The notes: a model not told the origin generated them from the sequence alone. A stretch of 64,000 nucleotides of DNA from Neonectria sp. B-13 (GCA_002682825.1 NOKP01000007.1:1772182-1836181), one strand, 5' to 3'; shown: positions 20,511 to 33,596, numbered from the stretch's first letter. Numbers and translations are program-made.

Positions 20511-21342
20511 CTACATGTAGGCCCCCTTCCCAATATTTTGTGCTCTGGGTAGTTCAGTTACCACCGTTCTGGCAACGCCCGTCTCAATATCAAGTGCACA
20601 ACCCACGATCTGGGTTTCTGCCGGTAGAAATGGCCAATTTCTTATTTCTTCTACATCCTGGCGAATGCTCTCATCAAGGCCGATACTAAATGCGTAATTA
20701 GCAGGGCACAGCTCTAGGATGTATAACACTAACTCTCTGAAGGTCCCGAAACACTTCTCCTCGATTACAGCGGCGTGAGCAGGGGCTCTGTTGCTGAGTT
20801 TCGATCGTACTTCATTGTCAGTAGTAAATAGTGCGCCACAGTCTGGTTTTTATTAGACCGCCTTACTTGATGTGCAACTTCATTGACCACATACCGGTGT
20901 GATGTACTACTACAATGAGGCCAATAGGATTGATTGTCCCCATTACTTCAAGGCTTCGGAAGGCATCATTCGCCCGAGCGCCCGCATTGCGTATAACCAG
21001 AGCCTCTAGGTCGGCATTAGCAATAAGGATATCAAATAACGTCTTAGGACTACTTACCTCCGATTTCAAGCCCAAAGTATTGATGCGGGTCAACTCGCGC
21101 ATCAGAACAGGTCACTTTAGTAGTTAACTTATAGGAACAATGAGGTATTTCGGTGACAAAACCAACAGATGCAGGTGCTTGCCGTTTTAGGTCGCACACT
21201 GACTAGGTCCTTCAACAGAGGTGGTGCATGGTGACTTTCAAGGGATCTCCTATATGAAATATTAGCCCAGTATAGGATTGATGTCATCAAGCGCAACATG
21301 CTTATTACGCTCAAAAAACTTCTCAAGCTGGTGGTTGGCCAT
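20511..21342 (-). CDS. Beta-type carbonic anhydrase (multi-exon, N-terminus uncertain)
   Basis: Zinc enzyme interconverting CO2 and bicarbonate. Splicing reveals it. An exon ending at 21058 encodes TCSDARVDPHQYFGLEIG with the C-x-D-x-R zinc/active-site motif. A 52-nt intron (21057-21006) joins to EALVIRNAGARANDAFRSL (21005-20895). A second 52-nt intron (20894-20843) creates HHTDCG, the second zinc motif, and the last exon (20842-20511) carries SIRQDVEEIRNWPFLP and GCALDIETGVARTV, matching the family C-terminus. All three zinc ligands are present. The likely start is ATG 21342 (MANHQLEKFFERNKH), typical for the family. I cannot place the one or two introns between it and the CSDAR exon with confidence; LESHHAPPLLKDLV is probably coding in between. 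No targeting peptide seen. Confidence 0.8.
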
Positions 21343-22009
21343 AGTGTAGATTGCAGACTGCCAGATAGAAAATAGCTTATAGCACTATGATCTAGACAGA
21401 AGATTAATAGCAAGGAGAAGTATAAGACTAAGAATCCTTCGGAAGTATTTATAGTTCAATTCTTCACTGTTTATATTCCTGCTTGAGTCACTTTGTTTAT
21501 TAATCATCTACTAGACGCGTGCGGCGGCTGAAATCCTCAACAGTTTATGGAAGTGGAGGCCTGCACGGCGCAATTATCCGCCGGCGGGAGCAAGCCCGAC
21601 GGCCGTCACCGTCGGGGCGCATTACCTAATTGCAGCAAGACGAAAATGACACTCGAAAGTCTACTATGCATGCCGGTTAGCCTCAACCTATTGAGTTATG
21701 TAATTTCGAATGAATAAAAATCGGTGTTCGTTATAAATCACTATTCTCGCGGAGTCGATTACGAGATATCATCGGCCGACAAGCCAGGAGAACGGAGCCC
21801 GTAGCGGACGAGCGGCATAACCTTGCACCATCCTCGCACAGAGAACTTCCTTCAATCTCACTATCACTTCTACGTAGTGGATGCTGGGCGTGCACGTCGG
21901 TTTACTATATAATGTCCTTACCTCCCAAGCTCAGCCAAGTGGTTTAAAGCCAGTCTCACAACACTCACAGTTCAAACTACCGAACCAACCTCGTGCACTA
22001 TCAATTAGA
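21343..22009. promoter_or_regulatory. Divergent promoter region, carbonic anhydrase / NmrA-like gene
   Basis: Shared upstream region of two divergent genes. A TATA-like TATATAATG lies near 21905. I see no gene in it. Confidence 0.35.
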
Positions 22010-23246
22010 ATGGCCAAGAAGATCATCACTATTGTGGGCGTGACGGGCAGCCAGGTACGGAAAGGCCCCATACTGCGAAGCACTTGCCACCGTTTAGGAC
22101 AACTAATCCGTAAAAGGGTGGCTCTGTTGCCGATGTCTTCCTCAAGGAGGGAGGCTGGCACATCCGCGGCCTCACTCGCGATCCAAACAAGCTGTCGAGT
22201 CAAGCTTGGGCCGACAAGGGCGTTGAACTTGTTAAGGCCGATATCAATGACGTCGCCACGTTGAAAACAGCCTTTGCTGGATCGAACGTGATATTTGGCG
22301 TCACCGATTTCTGGGGAGTCGTGTACGATCCTAAAGCACAAGCGCTGGCAGTGTCGACTGCCCGACCCGTGAACGAGGTCGCCTATGAGGCCGAGGTGCA
22401 ACAGGGCCGTAACATCATAGACGCCGCAAATGCTACGGTTGAGACCTTGGATCGACTCGTGTTCTCAACTCTCTCGCATACGAAGAGGTGGAGTAAGGGG
22501 AAGTATACCCACAATCTCCACTTTGATGCGAAGTGGGAGGGTGTTGAATATCTGAAGGCCACTTATCCAGCGCTAGACAAGAAGACCTCATATCTGCAGG
22601 TTGGGCTCTATGTTAATAATTGGAAGAAGGGCCTCCATATGGCCCGGCCTACTAGGGTAAGTCTATGGATTATAGGACTTACTTGCGCAGTAATACCTGG
22701 TTTAACTGAGACTGAAACTGACATAACGGTAGCAACCTGACGGTACTTTTGTGCTGAGTGTTCCCATAGACGGTGACGCCCTGGTTCCCATGGTCGATGC
22801 GCGTCAAGACACAGGTATGTATTCCGCCTCATGCTTACAGGGAATTTCAGCAGCTAAGACTAGATGCTCAAGGGAAATTCACCAAGGCCCTTGTACAGGT
22901 TGAGCCTGGCAAGAATCTGCTCGGCTATGGTAGCTTAATGAGCTGGAACGGATTTGCGGCTCTGTGGGGGGAGATCCATGGCGTAACGTGTCGCTTCGAG
23001 CGCGTCGACCGCAAAGTCCTTGAAGACGCCGTCCCTGGCTGCGTTGGCGAGGAACTTGCGGATATGTTTGAGTACATTGGAGAATTTGGCTACGATGGTC
23101 GTGATCCAAGCGTTATTCATCCTAGCGATGTAAGTGTTCTCCGTCTAACCTGCGGCCCTTTCTTACAATCATAACAGCTTGGCGTCCATATCCCGGTATA
23201 CACTGTAGAAGAGTACATCAAGGGAGAAGAGTGGCCTGAGGTTTAA
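22010..23246 (+). CDS. NmrA-like NAD(P)-binding protein
   Basis: Atypical SDR of the NmrA family, either a nitrogen-metabolism regulator or a small-molecule reductase. Five exons (22010-22054, 22117-22656, 22733-22814, 22873-23129, 23178-23246) give 330 residues; all four introns (58-76 nt, last 48 nt) are GT-AG with fitting phases. The N-terminal Rossmann motif spans the first intron: IITIVGVTGSQ joined to GGSVADVFL. Family landmarks follow: WHIRGLTRDPNKL, GVELVKADINDVATLKTAF, GVTDFW, VDRLVFSTLSH-like DRLVFSTLSH, and a C-terminal ADMFEYIGEFGYDG. NmrA proteins lack the YxxxK catalytic pair, and none is seen here. It looks intact, unlike the NmrA-type relic at 7.5 kb. Role in the adjacent cluster is unknown. 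Confidence 0.9.
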
Positions 23247-24299
23247 TAAGCTCAACGCTTGATGAAGGCACATTCTATATTAGTAGTACTTTTAGTAGAA
23301 TTCAAACAATGTCGGCGCTGTCCCTTCCCCCTGATGAGCAGCTAGTTTTCAAGGCGAAAAGAGTATACCTATGCGTCATAATGTGCCTTCGTGGCTAGGC
23401 AGGCTTGCGTAGACTACCCTACTTAATTTTGCGGGCCAAAAACTAGCCTATATGCGATCTCCAGTCATTACAATTTATTCCAGGGGTTCATAAGGTGAGT
23501 CCCCCCCAGGCAAGAAGTCACTGCAAAACATGCCCGAAGACGGCTTTGATCTACCGCAACACAAAGATATCCGATTTCAAGTCTATATTACCAAAGTATG
23601 AAAGCTATGCCGCCTTCATCTACATAACACATGCATTTCCAGTCTTCGAATTGGTTTTGCAACAGGCTGGTTGAGTTGTCTCGCTCCGCCTGAAGGACCA
23701 AGACACCAGCAAGTCCCTGGACGCTAAGGAAAGGCAACTGTTTCCAACGAGGAGAATCGGTGATGGAGATTGGATGAAGGGTGAAATCAAGACTCTTTTG
23801 ATCATATGAACGGCGCTCTCTGTTCGTTGACGACCCGGGTTTCGCAGAAGTCTGCGACCTTCATAGACTCCGCTCAGCCGCACGTGTGTATTAGGTGCAT
23901 GGCGCGGATACCTCCCTGGGCTTCCTGGGACACAAAATCGTCCATTCAGTGCTAGAAGACCTAGTGTACGTTCCATCACCTTGGCCCTCATGCTGACCCT
24001 CTCCCTCGGGCTGGCCTCCCTCCCGCTGGCCCTCACACTCCCTCTGCTCTTGCTCTCGCTCTCTCCATTCTACACCCCCTTCTTCCTCCGTCCGGCTTAC
24101 AATCTCGTCGGCCCATAGAAATGAGCTGCGGAAATCAGCCTGCTTAACTACGTCCTACACATACTGCTAGAACGGCAATACCAACCACATATACCACAGC
24201 AATAGCTCGCCCATTTCTCACGATAAGTACCGGTGAACTACCTTAGCGTATCATGTAGTCCGGTAGCCCTTATAATATAATGTAATGTAGCTCATCATC
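23247..24299. other. Intergenic, no gene recognised
   Basis: A CT-rich, Leu-codon-rich tract (23975-24115) translates to hydrophobic low-complexity sequence in one frame (LTLSLGLASLPLALTLPLLL) but has no clear start or context. Nothing else identified. Confidence 0.35.
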
Positions 24300-25160
24300 C
24301 TCTTGTACACCAGAATGTTTTAGATGCCCCTATTGACTGTGTTTATCATCCGGATCCTCAAAAACTCCTTCATCCGCCCTAGCTGCGCTGTCATTCCACA
24401 ACCTCTCCCAGAAATGCGCCAACGTGCGGCTATATTCCCTTACCGTTCTAGCCCTATACGGATTTCCATGGCCGCCGCCGTCGCTGCCGCCGCTGGATAC
24501 CCACTCCTTCTATTTTATCTTGGACTCCAATATCCGCCGCACCACCCAATTCTTGTCCTTGCCCAGCCATTTGTTCCAGTCGTCTTATAAGAATGAGTAC
24601 CCAACTCAGTACTCGCTGTAGTCGTCTTCAAGTTTGGACCACTCGATCCGCAACAGTCCCTTTACCCCCTTTAATTACCTTCACCATCGTCAGCTGCCCG
24701 AGCAAACCCCTTGCCTCCTCAACGAGCGTGTGCAGCATCTCGGAGAGCTGTCCCATGCCAAACTCAATCCGCCGGTATTTGATTCGATCGTCTTCCCAGT
24801 CAATACTGGTTCCCGTCGGCGTGTCGAACCATATATGCCTTGTATACGTACGAGACTCGTAGATCCAATCTGTCACAGTTTGACCACTGTACTAGCAGGA
24901 TTGCGACAGCAGTGACAGTAGCTTTGGAAATCAGATTTCTACCGTTATGAAGTATACAATAGGGAATATATGGCTCTACCGGGTATGAGCATCCACCCAC
25001 CTGAAGGAATTCGGCGGGAAGAAGGAGTTCCAAGTCCACTAATCGAAAATCCCCAGATCCCAGCATTGGTGTCAGGCTGATGGACGTTAGCTTCGTGTGT
25101 GATAAGCTAGTGTACACACCGGTTACCCAGGCTGGTTTAGTGGCAAGCTTTGCGAGAGGC
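24300..25160 (-). pseudogene. Possible decayed gene of unknown family
   Basis: The minus strand carries proteinlike segments separated by stops: WFDTPTGTSIDWEDDRIKYR and GQLSEMLHTLVEEARGLLG near 24.85-24.70 kb, then EWSKLEDDYSEY, DDWNKWLGKDKNWVVRRILE and TLAHFWERLWND down to 24.37 kb. Several stops lie inside Trp/Lys-rich stretches. The segments read like one decayed protein, but I do not recognise the family and cannot exclude chance. Confidence 0.3.
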
Positions 25161-27236
25161 ATGAGGCATGGGTGCCTGACACCATGCCCGCACGAAAGTG
25201 TGGAAGGCGAACTTTGTGGAGGAAAGGCAGGATCAAATGGCCCGAGGAATGATATGGGTCAGAGCAAAGAAGATGATAGTGCTCGTTGGAAAAGAGAGGT
25301 GTGGAGGGAGAGAAATATTGTAACTGGAGCAAGTGTCTTTGTTTTATCATGCAACCCGTGACCCTGTTCAAGCTGAGGTTTTGTCTGGCCCAGATAATAA
25401 AGTGAGTAGAACTTTTTATTTATTATCCTTCATTCTTGATGACTTCTTACCACGAAACATCCGCCACTTCTTTGCTGCCATTATCCGATGGCTATCGGTT
25501 TCAATCATCACCATGTACAAGTTGCACAAGCAACCCTCGATCTTCCTTGGACTAAGGTTTGAACCATCATACCACCGGATCACCTCAGTGTGGTGCACCG
25601 ATATGCAGAGAATCTGGATCCTGCGACAGCCCTGGTATCCCTTCGGGTTATCCATTTGAAGCACCCTCGTGACAACACCAAAAATACCCACAGTTATGGC
25701 CATTGACCAGCACATCATGATGCAAGTAGCCTTCAGATTAATGTTGAACTACTGACCTACAATCCCATCAAGTCTAGTTGGTAATCAACCCAACGAACAT
25801 GGTCTGGAGCATCTATCACTCCTCTCACGGCTCCTTTCCTGGCGTACATTATGTGGTCGACACCGCAACCTTGGTCAGCAACGACAAATCGGAGATCGCA
25901 AGTTCTACCTTGGCTCCTGGATTACTAAACATCTACTTCACTTCGTTAGGTCACGGACTGTTGATCTGTAGCGAGAGCGAAGTTGGGCTGGATTAAACAT
26001 AATTGAGTGGACAATACTCCACTAACCTCGAGATTCCTCTCTTTCGCACTGGCACAGAAACTCCAACTCAATCCATCTTCCGGCGAATGTATACAGATTC
26101 AAGACGCAATCACGAAGAGACTCTTTGTGTAACAATGAAGACGGGCATCGCAAGCTCTCGGACAGGAGCTCCAAAAATCGAGAACAAGCGGTTGACTCCG
26201 ATGGTCACACTCAATCTTCCCTGGACCAAGTACGTAAGGGTCAGCTAGGGCACCTTGTCAAACGAACGAGAGTCCTAAAGGAGGACTGACGGTGTCATCG
26301 TGGGCGATTTGGACGACTTGGCCGCCGATGTCTCCATACTGGTAGGTGTTATAATCTCATAAAGATGTATACGCACGAGATTAACCATAGTCATTATTCC
26401 TTAGATATACCGGGCTAGGTTCAAATGTGCTGTAGCGGTATGGAAAGAGGAGCTATGTGAAGACATATATGAGAATACAAGGCGTAGGTGTAACGCATGG
26501 GTAGCAGAAGGCAGCTAACTCGAGACTTTGATACTAAGCGCCAAGAGCTAAGTTTTAGGATTTTCTAGCTGAGTTTTCAAACCTAGGTTTAAAGATTAAG
26601 CTTTAGCACTTTTTGGTAGAAGTAATAGAAGTAGTAATAATAGTACATACAGTAAGTAGAAAAAGATAGTAAATAAATCCAATCTTGACTCTTACCCATA
26701 TTATCATTAATATATGCTTTTCTAACATTTCTCTGACCCTTAACCCTATGCTAACCCCCCCGGTTTCCCTCGTACTATACTTCATGTTCTACCTCTTCAA
26801 TCCAGACCAAGCACTAGCCGAGAAACCCGAGTCCTACACACACGGCTCCTGGGAAGAAACGGTCCTCGCCATGCAAAACTGTTACGCTGCATTTTGGGAG
26901 ACGGAAGGCGTACTGGAAATGCTACGCTACGCTCGCGTATACGAGGCGCGAGACGCGCAGACTGCAGCCTAGCGGATACTGTTAGACGTGAGCGTGGACC
27001 GAATCTAGGAATATATCGATTTTACCGTTGAGGAGGCCTCATACTTGGGTGAGCAGCAGCCATGGGGGAATTGGGGAGGCCCTACGAGAACCACGGCAGA
27101 GGATGGAAAATCGGAGGACACAAATGGTATGGAATTTTGAGGGGGAGTGGGTGACATGAACCCTCCTGAGCTTGACATCCTATAATTTGGAATCTACATT
27201 ACATTACATATCTATATCTAGATAGCCTGACTTGGA
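25161..27236. other. Intergenic, no gene recognised
   Basis: Long region without a convincing gene. Near 26.80-27.12 kb the plus strand reads GSWEETVLAMQNCYAAFWE and YIDFTVEEASYLGEQQPW with stops between, perhaps a small relic. AT-rich patches occur at 26.57-26.73 kb. Confidence 0.35.
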
Positions 27237-30200
27237 TTAAATCTTACATGACCCTCCACGGAGAGAATCGATCGTATCCAAATCATCCTTGATTGATCCC
27301 AACTTCTTGACGTCGGCGTCTTTCATACCCCTCCTCGCGGTAGCCGCCTTGCCCCAATTCTCGCGACCCAATCCTGCACCCGCCAAGGTGCTAAACACAG
27401 TCATGAATGCGTTATCAGGGTCTTGGACGATGGCATACGCCATCAGTCCTGCCTCGCCAGCGGCCTCGACCATCTGCAAAGCGGCTCGAATCGCAGTCAT
27501 ACTGCTCGCCGCTGCCGCTTCACCGACGATGGGGATGAAGAAGAGAATGCCGCCGATGAAGTGGGCAATCATCTCCTCTCTCTCAGCCTTAGTAATCTTC
27601 TTAGCTTCCTCGACGACCTTTTCCATGCTCTCCACTGCCTGAGCCATTGTCAGCGCCGGGAGAGATGCTGCGTCGACCAAGTCTGACCAGTTGAGCTGGG
27701 AATCCAGATCGCCGATGGTCTTGAGTAGCTGGAGGCGCTGAAGGAGGTTCTTGGACTTGTCGTACGACTTGCCAATCACGTCCTTGGGATTGAAAACCTC
27801 GATGTTGTCGCTGGCTTGAGGATAGTTCCAGAACCAATCATCTTGTCTCCTCTGACACTCCTTGATGTCTTCGCCAGCCATCTGACACCCGTTGGCGGTT
27901 TTCACGTCGATATCCCCGAACTTAATCCAGCCCTTCTCAATGCCAAAGTCTTTGGCGATGGCTTTGTAGAAGCCACCCGAGTCTTGCAGAGTAAATGTCG
28001 TATTGGGAACCGTTGTGTGGAGCCAGTCGATGCCATCCGAGCCGTCCTTGTAGACTGTTGGACAGGTGACTGTCACCGTTCCCATGCCGTTTTTGCAGCC
28101 GGATGATTTATCGCAGTTATTCGCGCAACTAGCGAAATGGCAGCCGCTGCAACACGTCCTATATTTGGTTTCCTCGCACTTGAAGTAGTCGTCGGCGTGT
28201 CCGTTGCCCATGAAGGCGTTGATCTGAGACGGTACCTGCTCCTTGGTGTACCTTTGGTAGACCTTGAACCTGTCGTCGTACCCGTCATCAATCAGGCCGT
28301 TGTACTTGCTGAGCGCATTGTCCATGATGCTGATTTCAACATTGACAAGGTACTGGTCCATGCAATAGGATGGGACCTTGGACTTTCGGTTCTTGAGCTG
28401 ACTCAGGCTGGTGAAGTCAGAGTCACAGTCCTCGAAATGATCACTTATCGTGGCCACGAAATTTGGATCGTAATCATTGTCTTCTTCGCCGGTACCGCTG
28501 ACAAAGAGTTAGTATACGACGCTTTCGTTCCAGTGAAAAGTGACCTACTCGATAAACTCCTGCAAATCGACTGCCCAGTCGGATGTTCCCGCGAAATTGT
28601 AAGACGCATAGAGCTTCGCCCGGGATGTCTTAGTATCTTCGTCCATGTAGGCAACCCACTCCGTGTTGTTGTAAACCAGTATATTGGACCCCGCATCAGT
28701 CCACTGCTTTGTCACCTTGCCGTAGTCGATGATGTCTTGAATCTCTGCGTCCGAGATGTAGCCAGCAGTGTTGGTACAACGACCCTTTGCTGCGTTTGAT
28801 ACTCGCGGGCTGCCCGTGAACTTGCACGTCGGCCCAGTGCAGCCGGCCTGAGCCATCTTGAAAGATCGCCCGTAACTCGAAACTCCGACCACGACCTTAT
28901 TAGATGGGACACCTGCCTTGGTAATCATAGACAGGGAGTCTTTTGTCTCGGTGATGTTCACGTGAGAGCGGAGACAGTTTCCAGTGGGGCAGCCAGGCGA
29001 GGTCCATTTGTTGTCGTAGTCCCACTGCCCATGAAGATCGTACGTCATGTAAATGATGTAGTCGATCTTAGACCCCATCTCCTTCACGGGAAAGGCTTTG
29101 AGGTACCAATATGAAGCCGGAGCTGCGAACGAGACCGACTTGCTGGTGCCCAAGGCTGTCTTCAGGCCACTCAATGTCTGATAATAGTCCTTTCCCGCAC
29201 TGGTATCCCCGGAAGGAATGTCGGGAATGTCGGGTGCCTTCGATATTGGTTAGCATCAACCCATTAATATTTTTGCTGTACCACAGCGAAACTGTTGACA
29301 GTGAGAGACAGAGTGGTCACTTACTCCCGGATACTCCCAGTCAAGATCAACACCGTCCAGATTGTGCTTCTTAACAAAGGCAACGATGTTACTTGTGAAT
29401 GTGGCTCGGTTCGCAGGTTTGACAGCTTCACGTAGAATGTTGTAGGTCCCCGGCTTCGTGCTAAAGTCCCACCCGCCAAAGGAAATGATCTTCTTGATTC
29501 CAGTCATGGCCTTGAAGAGGTTGAACTGATGTAGGGAGGCGCTAATGTCGACGTTGAAGGTCGAGGTGACGTCGGCAAAGGCGAAATGTATGTGCGTGTA
29601 CTTAGATTTGTCGATTTCATCTACGTCCATGTTCAAGCACTTGCGTTTCGAGTTCCAGGCTTCAAAGTAGGCAACACGCATGGTCTTGGCGGGTGCCGTA
29701 CCCTTGATGATATCTCTGCCGCAGCTGGAAATGCCTGCATGTGTTAGAAGGATCGTCAAGAGGCATAGATGAACTATAGGCAATGGTTGACTTACATGAA
29801 TTCTTGCCTTTGGCAGTAGTGCCAGGAGCGCCGGTGGCTGCCTTGGCGATGACGCAAAAGTCGTCTGTCATTCCGCATTTGCCCCAGACGTTACAGCAAA
29901 CGTTCAAGGGACAAGGATTCAACTTGGCCCAGGTTTCACTGCCAGAAGATGGCTTCTTAGTACCGGGAACCTGCGGCCCGCAGACAGCATCAGAGATGGA
30001 CGAAGGGAATGGAGGCGTGCCGGTGCTCAGACAGATGGACGTTCCACGCCAGAGCAACTTGCACCCGTTCCAGCCCCACGTCTTTTTGTTAAACGTCTCA
30101 ATCTTCTCCACGGTTATTCCGTGAGACACGGCAATGGTGGCACAGTTGTCATCCGCCTTGATGGCATATGCAGCGCAAGAACCGTCCTTGCCAGGCTTGG

Positions 30201-31506
30201 GTGCGATGTCGGGGAGTTTTCCACGGGTACAACAGACAGGCTGGCCAACCATCAAAGAGGAGCAGAACTTGGAGTCGCTGTGAAGCTTGGTGAAGTCAGC
30301 GACCTTGAGTCCGCACTTTTTAGCCATGGACGCGCAGGAGTCGCCGCTGATGACAGACTTCGTCTTGCAAGTGCCATCAGAGTTAGCAGCAGGGATAGGA
30401 TCGGGCAGCGTGCCGGCAGAGCAGCAGACCTTTTGTCCGGGAACAAGAGTGGTGCAGAAGGTCTTGGCCGAGTTGTACTTTTTCAAGTCTGCCAGCTTGA
30501 TGCCGCATCGTTTGGCCACAGCTTCGCAACCGTCGTTGGCCTTGACTTCAGTAGTCTTGCAAGTAGCTCTAGCGGCGAGTCTTGACCCCGACCAAGCGTG
30601 GGCGGCTTCTGACGACGCGGAGGACGAGGATGTTGCATTGTTGGATCCTTGAATCTGGCCAGGAACTCGTACAGAAACTGTCATCCAGTCCTCTTGATTG
30701 CTAGATACACATCGTCCGTCTGCCCAGGTGCGTATCACCTCCTGGATGAAAGGCAAGCGATCAGAGGTAGTGGAGATGATTCCGACCGAGTAGTCAGCCC
30801 CACGCTCATTTCCAGTACAGAGCTGGGCAATTCTTGTCCCAGAAAAGCTGTCTTGCTTCGCGGCATCCTCCAAGAAGCGGCTCAAGATATCAGCATGGAT
30901 GCCATGTTGGTATACCTCAGCGCCGGCGAACAAGCCAATAGCAGAAGACCGCGAATAACCAAAGGTCAAGACATTCTGAGTGCAGTTGGGCTGTTTTGTG
31001 CTCAAGTAGTTTTGGACTTGATGTCCTGCGGACAGAAGATCATCGAGAGAGACCTTCTTATCGCTGGTGTGATTGCCGCTCATGGTGACAGAGGCTTGAA
31101 CTATATCGTGGTTGGGCGTCGAGCAGACTGCTGCAACATCATCGCTCGACCCCTCCATAGCCTTTTGCACCAAGCTAAACTCGGCTTTGCATCCCCTGAT
31201 GGCTGTCACAGGAGCTTGTCCATCGGGATTGGCATCGTTCTGGATGTTGAAGCTCAACAGCATGGTCTCATTGCAAGCCGCCACGCTGGGTTCGTCGGGG
31301 AATAGGAACCATGATGACAAGTCTTCAGGGGCGACCGAGTCAGCGCCAGCAGCTTGACACGACGAGGGACATGCCTGAACTGCTTGCGTCCGGTTGACAG
31401 ATGCGTGCCACTCCTCAAGGCTTGCATCTTGGTTAGCAGTAGCAGTTGCTATTGACCCTGCAGCCAAGAGTAGTGAGATGAGAGGAAATTGTAAAGAAAG
31501 AATCAT
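27237..31506 (-). CDS. Secreted killer-toxin-like GH18 chitinase with LysM and ChtBD1 domains
   Basis: Large secreted chitinase of the fungal subgroup C (resembling the alpha/beta subunit of zymocin-type killer toxins). Four exons (31506-29796, 29734-29325, 29237-28549, 28497-27237) with GT-AG introns of 61, 87 and 51 nt give 1356 residues in perfect phase. ATG 31506 opens a signal peptide (MILSLQFPLISLLLAAG). LysM-like segments lie around residues 285-460 (CKTTEVKANDGCEAVAKRCG, CKTKSVISGDSCASMAKKCG, CAAYAIKADDNCATIAVSHG), then a hevein-type chitin-binding domain (CPLNVCCNVWGKCGMTDDFC). The GH18 barrel has the catalytic DGVDLDWEYPG with the proton-donor Glu, plus YIIYMTYDLHGQWD. A Cys-rich patch and a hydrophobic GGILFFIPIVGEAAAAS stretch follow in a 400-residue tail. 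Expected role: cell-wall attack on other fungi or chitin uptake. Confidence 0.94.
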
Positions 31507-32743
31507 GATGAACGAGAAGAGGCCCAATGGCCGTTAAAGATTGTGGGAATAATGAATGTGTAGCAAATGAATGGTAGGAAGATAAGATCTGATGAAATGA
31601 ATGTGCGATCTGGTGGAAAAGGAATGTGAGCCCCAATGAGAGGGAGGAATGAAAGCCTTGAAAGGGACAGAATAAGGTGAAAGAGGCCGTTACTCCAAGA
31701 TGATATTAGTGAAAGTAAACCATGCCTCATTTCAACCACAGCCCTCATAGGCACAGGTCCGATGCCCTTGCACGAAAAGCGCCAAGAATGAGTTGAGATC
31801 GGTCCACATCAATGCATGTAAGTGATCCCTGCCGCCAGGTACGCACGCACATGTAGCTGCGGCTGCAGCCGAGGTCAGCAGAACTGATCGTCCGTGTTCC
31901 CACTCTCGGCAGGCAGAATCCGTCGAATCGTTGATCAGCGGCTGGGCTGAAAACGTTTCAACTGTATCCCTGTAGTCTGGCTGAGCAAACGCCGCCCATG
32001 GTTACATACATGGTTACATGAAAGGTTATGGTTAAGATTGTTTGTAACTAATCATCACGCTTCGCCCTGGTCTAACGACCAGTCTGCACCAACGCAACAA
32101 AGCGAGATAACCAAATTCACACATCAATGTTCGGCACCTTCCGAAAGTAGTTACCTAGATAGAGACGTGGAAGACTTTGAGGCTTTAGCTGCGCCTTTAA
32201 TTCTCAGCTTAATCAAGCTGCGACAGGCTGATGGCAAGCCAACGGCCAACAGCTGCTAGCCAACTTGCCTTCGGCTTCTTCTCCTTCTTCATCTGTACAT
32301 GCGTTGGTTGGTGACAAAAGACAAATCCGGAACTCGTGTGTTCGGAACGTCTTAGCGTCTTCTTCTTCGAGAAAAGGCTGTGATCCGTGCAGAAGTGAGA
32401 CGCATAAACCGGAACCACAATCACCAATCAGATCATGCAACCCACGGTCTCGCAAGAGGCGCAGGCAAGCGAGCGTTTACCCCAATATCTGGAGTATACT
32501 AGCCCCACGTTATGGTGGATATTTCACAGCAGAAAGGCTATATATGGGACCCTGGTCCCCGTGTATGCAAGGGACATTTGTCTTTTGCGAGTCACAACCA
32601 ACACACTTTCTCGCGGGCGTACCAGACCACACTTCATCGCCAACCAACAGACCCTCTCAGCTCGGACCGATCCAAAAACTCGTGCCAACGAAGAAGCGAT
32701 CTCTGCTTTGTTCTTCTCCTTAATTTTTCCCAAAGCCTTCCCA
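31507..32743. promoter_or_regulatory. Divergent intergenic region, chitinase / 2EXR gene
   Basis: The chitinase promoter lies at the left side (reads leftwards). Repeated CATGGTTACATA/CATGGTTACATG words occur at 31998-32020. The open frame continues 103 codons upstream of the 2EXR start used here, but that part lacks domain features and is probably leader. Confidence 0.35.
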
Positions 32744-33424
32744 ATGGCCACCGCCTCGTTCCACCCCTTCCCGCGCCTCCACTTTGAGCTCCGTGCGCTC
32801 ATTTGGGGCTTCGCAGCAGCTCCTCGCATTGTTCACATCCGCACCGACACAACAGACTTTTCATCACCTACGCCGCCCCCTGCAGTCATGCAAGCGAGCC
32901 AGGAAGCCCGTCGGCATGCGCCTTATCGGAAATCCTTCTTCACCACAACCAACAGCGGGTCTGAGCCTCGCTACGTCTGGGTCAACTTTGAGACGGATAT
33001 GATCTACGTTGAGGATGAAAACCTGGAACGCCTTGCACCTCATTTGGCGGAAATACAACGTCTCAAGTTTACAATCCCGGCGGATAAGGATCAACTGATG
33101 TATAGCTTCTTCTTTCACAATAGTGACCAGTTTATGGGAGACTTCACGGCACTTCAAGAGCTTCACATGGTGATAGAAGACTGTATCGGGTTATGGGGCA
33201 CCACGTTCGAGGCCTGCTTTTACGGATGTCCCAGGGAGAATGTCAGGTTTCTTGATCCCCAGTCGGGACTATTGCTGAACGGATTTCAGCTGGAAATGGC
33301 ATATTTATGGAGAGCAGAGAATGGAGGACTTGTGCGCGATGTGGATGACGTTGACACGGAGGTGATGTGGATCCTCGAGGATAAATGTGATTTGAAGTTG
33401 AATGAGCTCGCAGAAATAGAATAA
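32744..33424 (+). CDS. 2EXR-domain protein
   Basis: Fungal protein of 226 residues with an N-terminal 2EXR domain: FHPFPRLHFELRALIWGFAA, then PRIVHIRT and the downstream element VMQASQEARRHA that corresponds to the usual C-R-E-S-R-x-E-A. Such proteins are very common in Pezizomycotina genomes, often in multigene families; their biochemical role is unknown. I choose ATG 32744 because the domain begins right behind it, although the frame is open back to ATG 32435. There is no signal peptide. Single exon, stop TAA 33424. Confidence 0.8.
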   Translation: MATASFHPFPRLHFELRALIWGFAAAPRIVHIRTDTTDFSSPTPPPAVMQASQEARRHAPYRKSFFTTTNSGSEPRYVWVNFETDMIYVEDENLERLAPHLAEIQRLKFTIPADKDQLMYSFFFHNSDQFMGDFTALQELHMVIEDCIGLWGTTFEACFYGCPRENVRFLDPQSGLLLNGFQLEMAYLWRAENGGLVRDVDDVDTEVMWILEDKCDLKLNELAEIE

Positions 33425-33596
33425 GTTAACGAAGCGTTCTCAATTGAGTGACTGCCTTTTTAAACGAAATGGAATTGATCAATGATACACGCAAACAAAT
33501 AGATCTTATCCCTCTACCACAACCTCCTAATATTACAACATAGACATTAACTTCCTCACCAAACTGCACACGTATGTACTTCAGCTCTCGTTCCGC

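Noticed and set aside
8823..23246. A secondary-metabolite cluster with a core synthase
   Set aside because: No PKS, NRPS, terpene cyclase or DMAT motif seen; only tailoring-type enzymes are present.
28137..31305. Long plus-strand open frames (220 and 218 codons) opposite the chitinase
   Set aside because: They are antisense shadows of well-supported GH18/LysM exons and show no domain.
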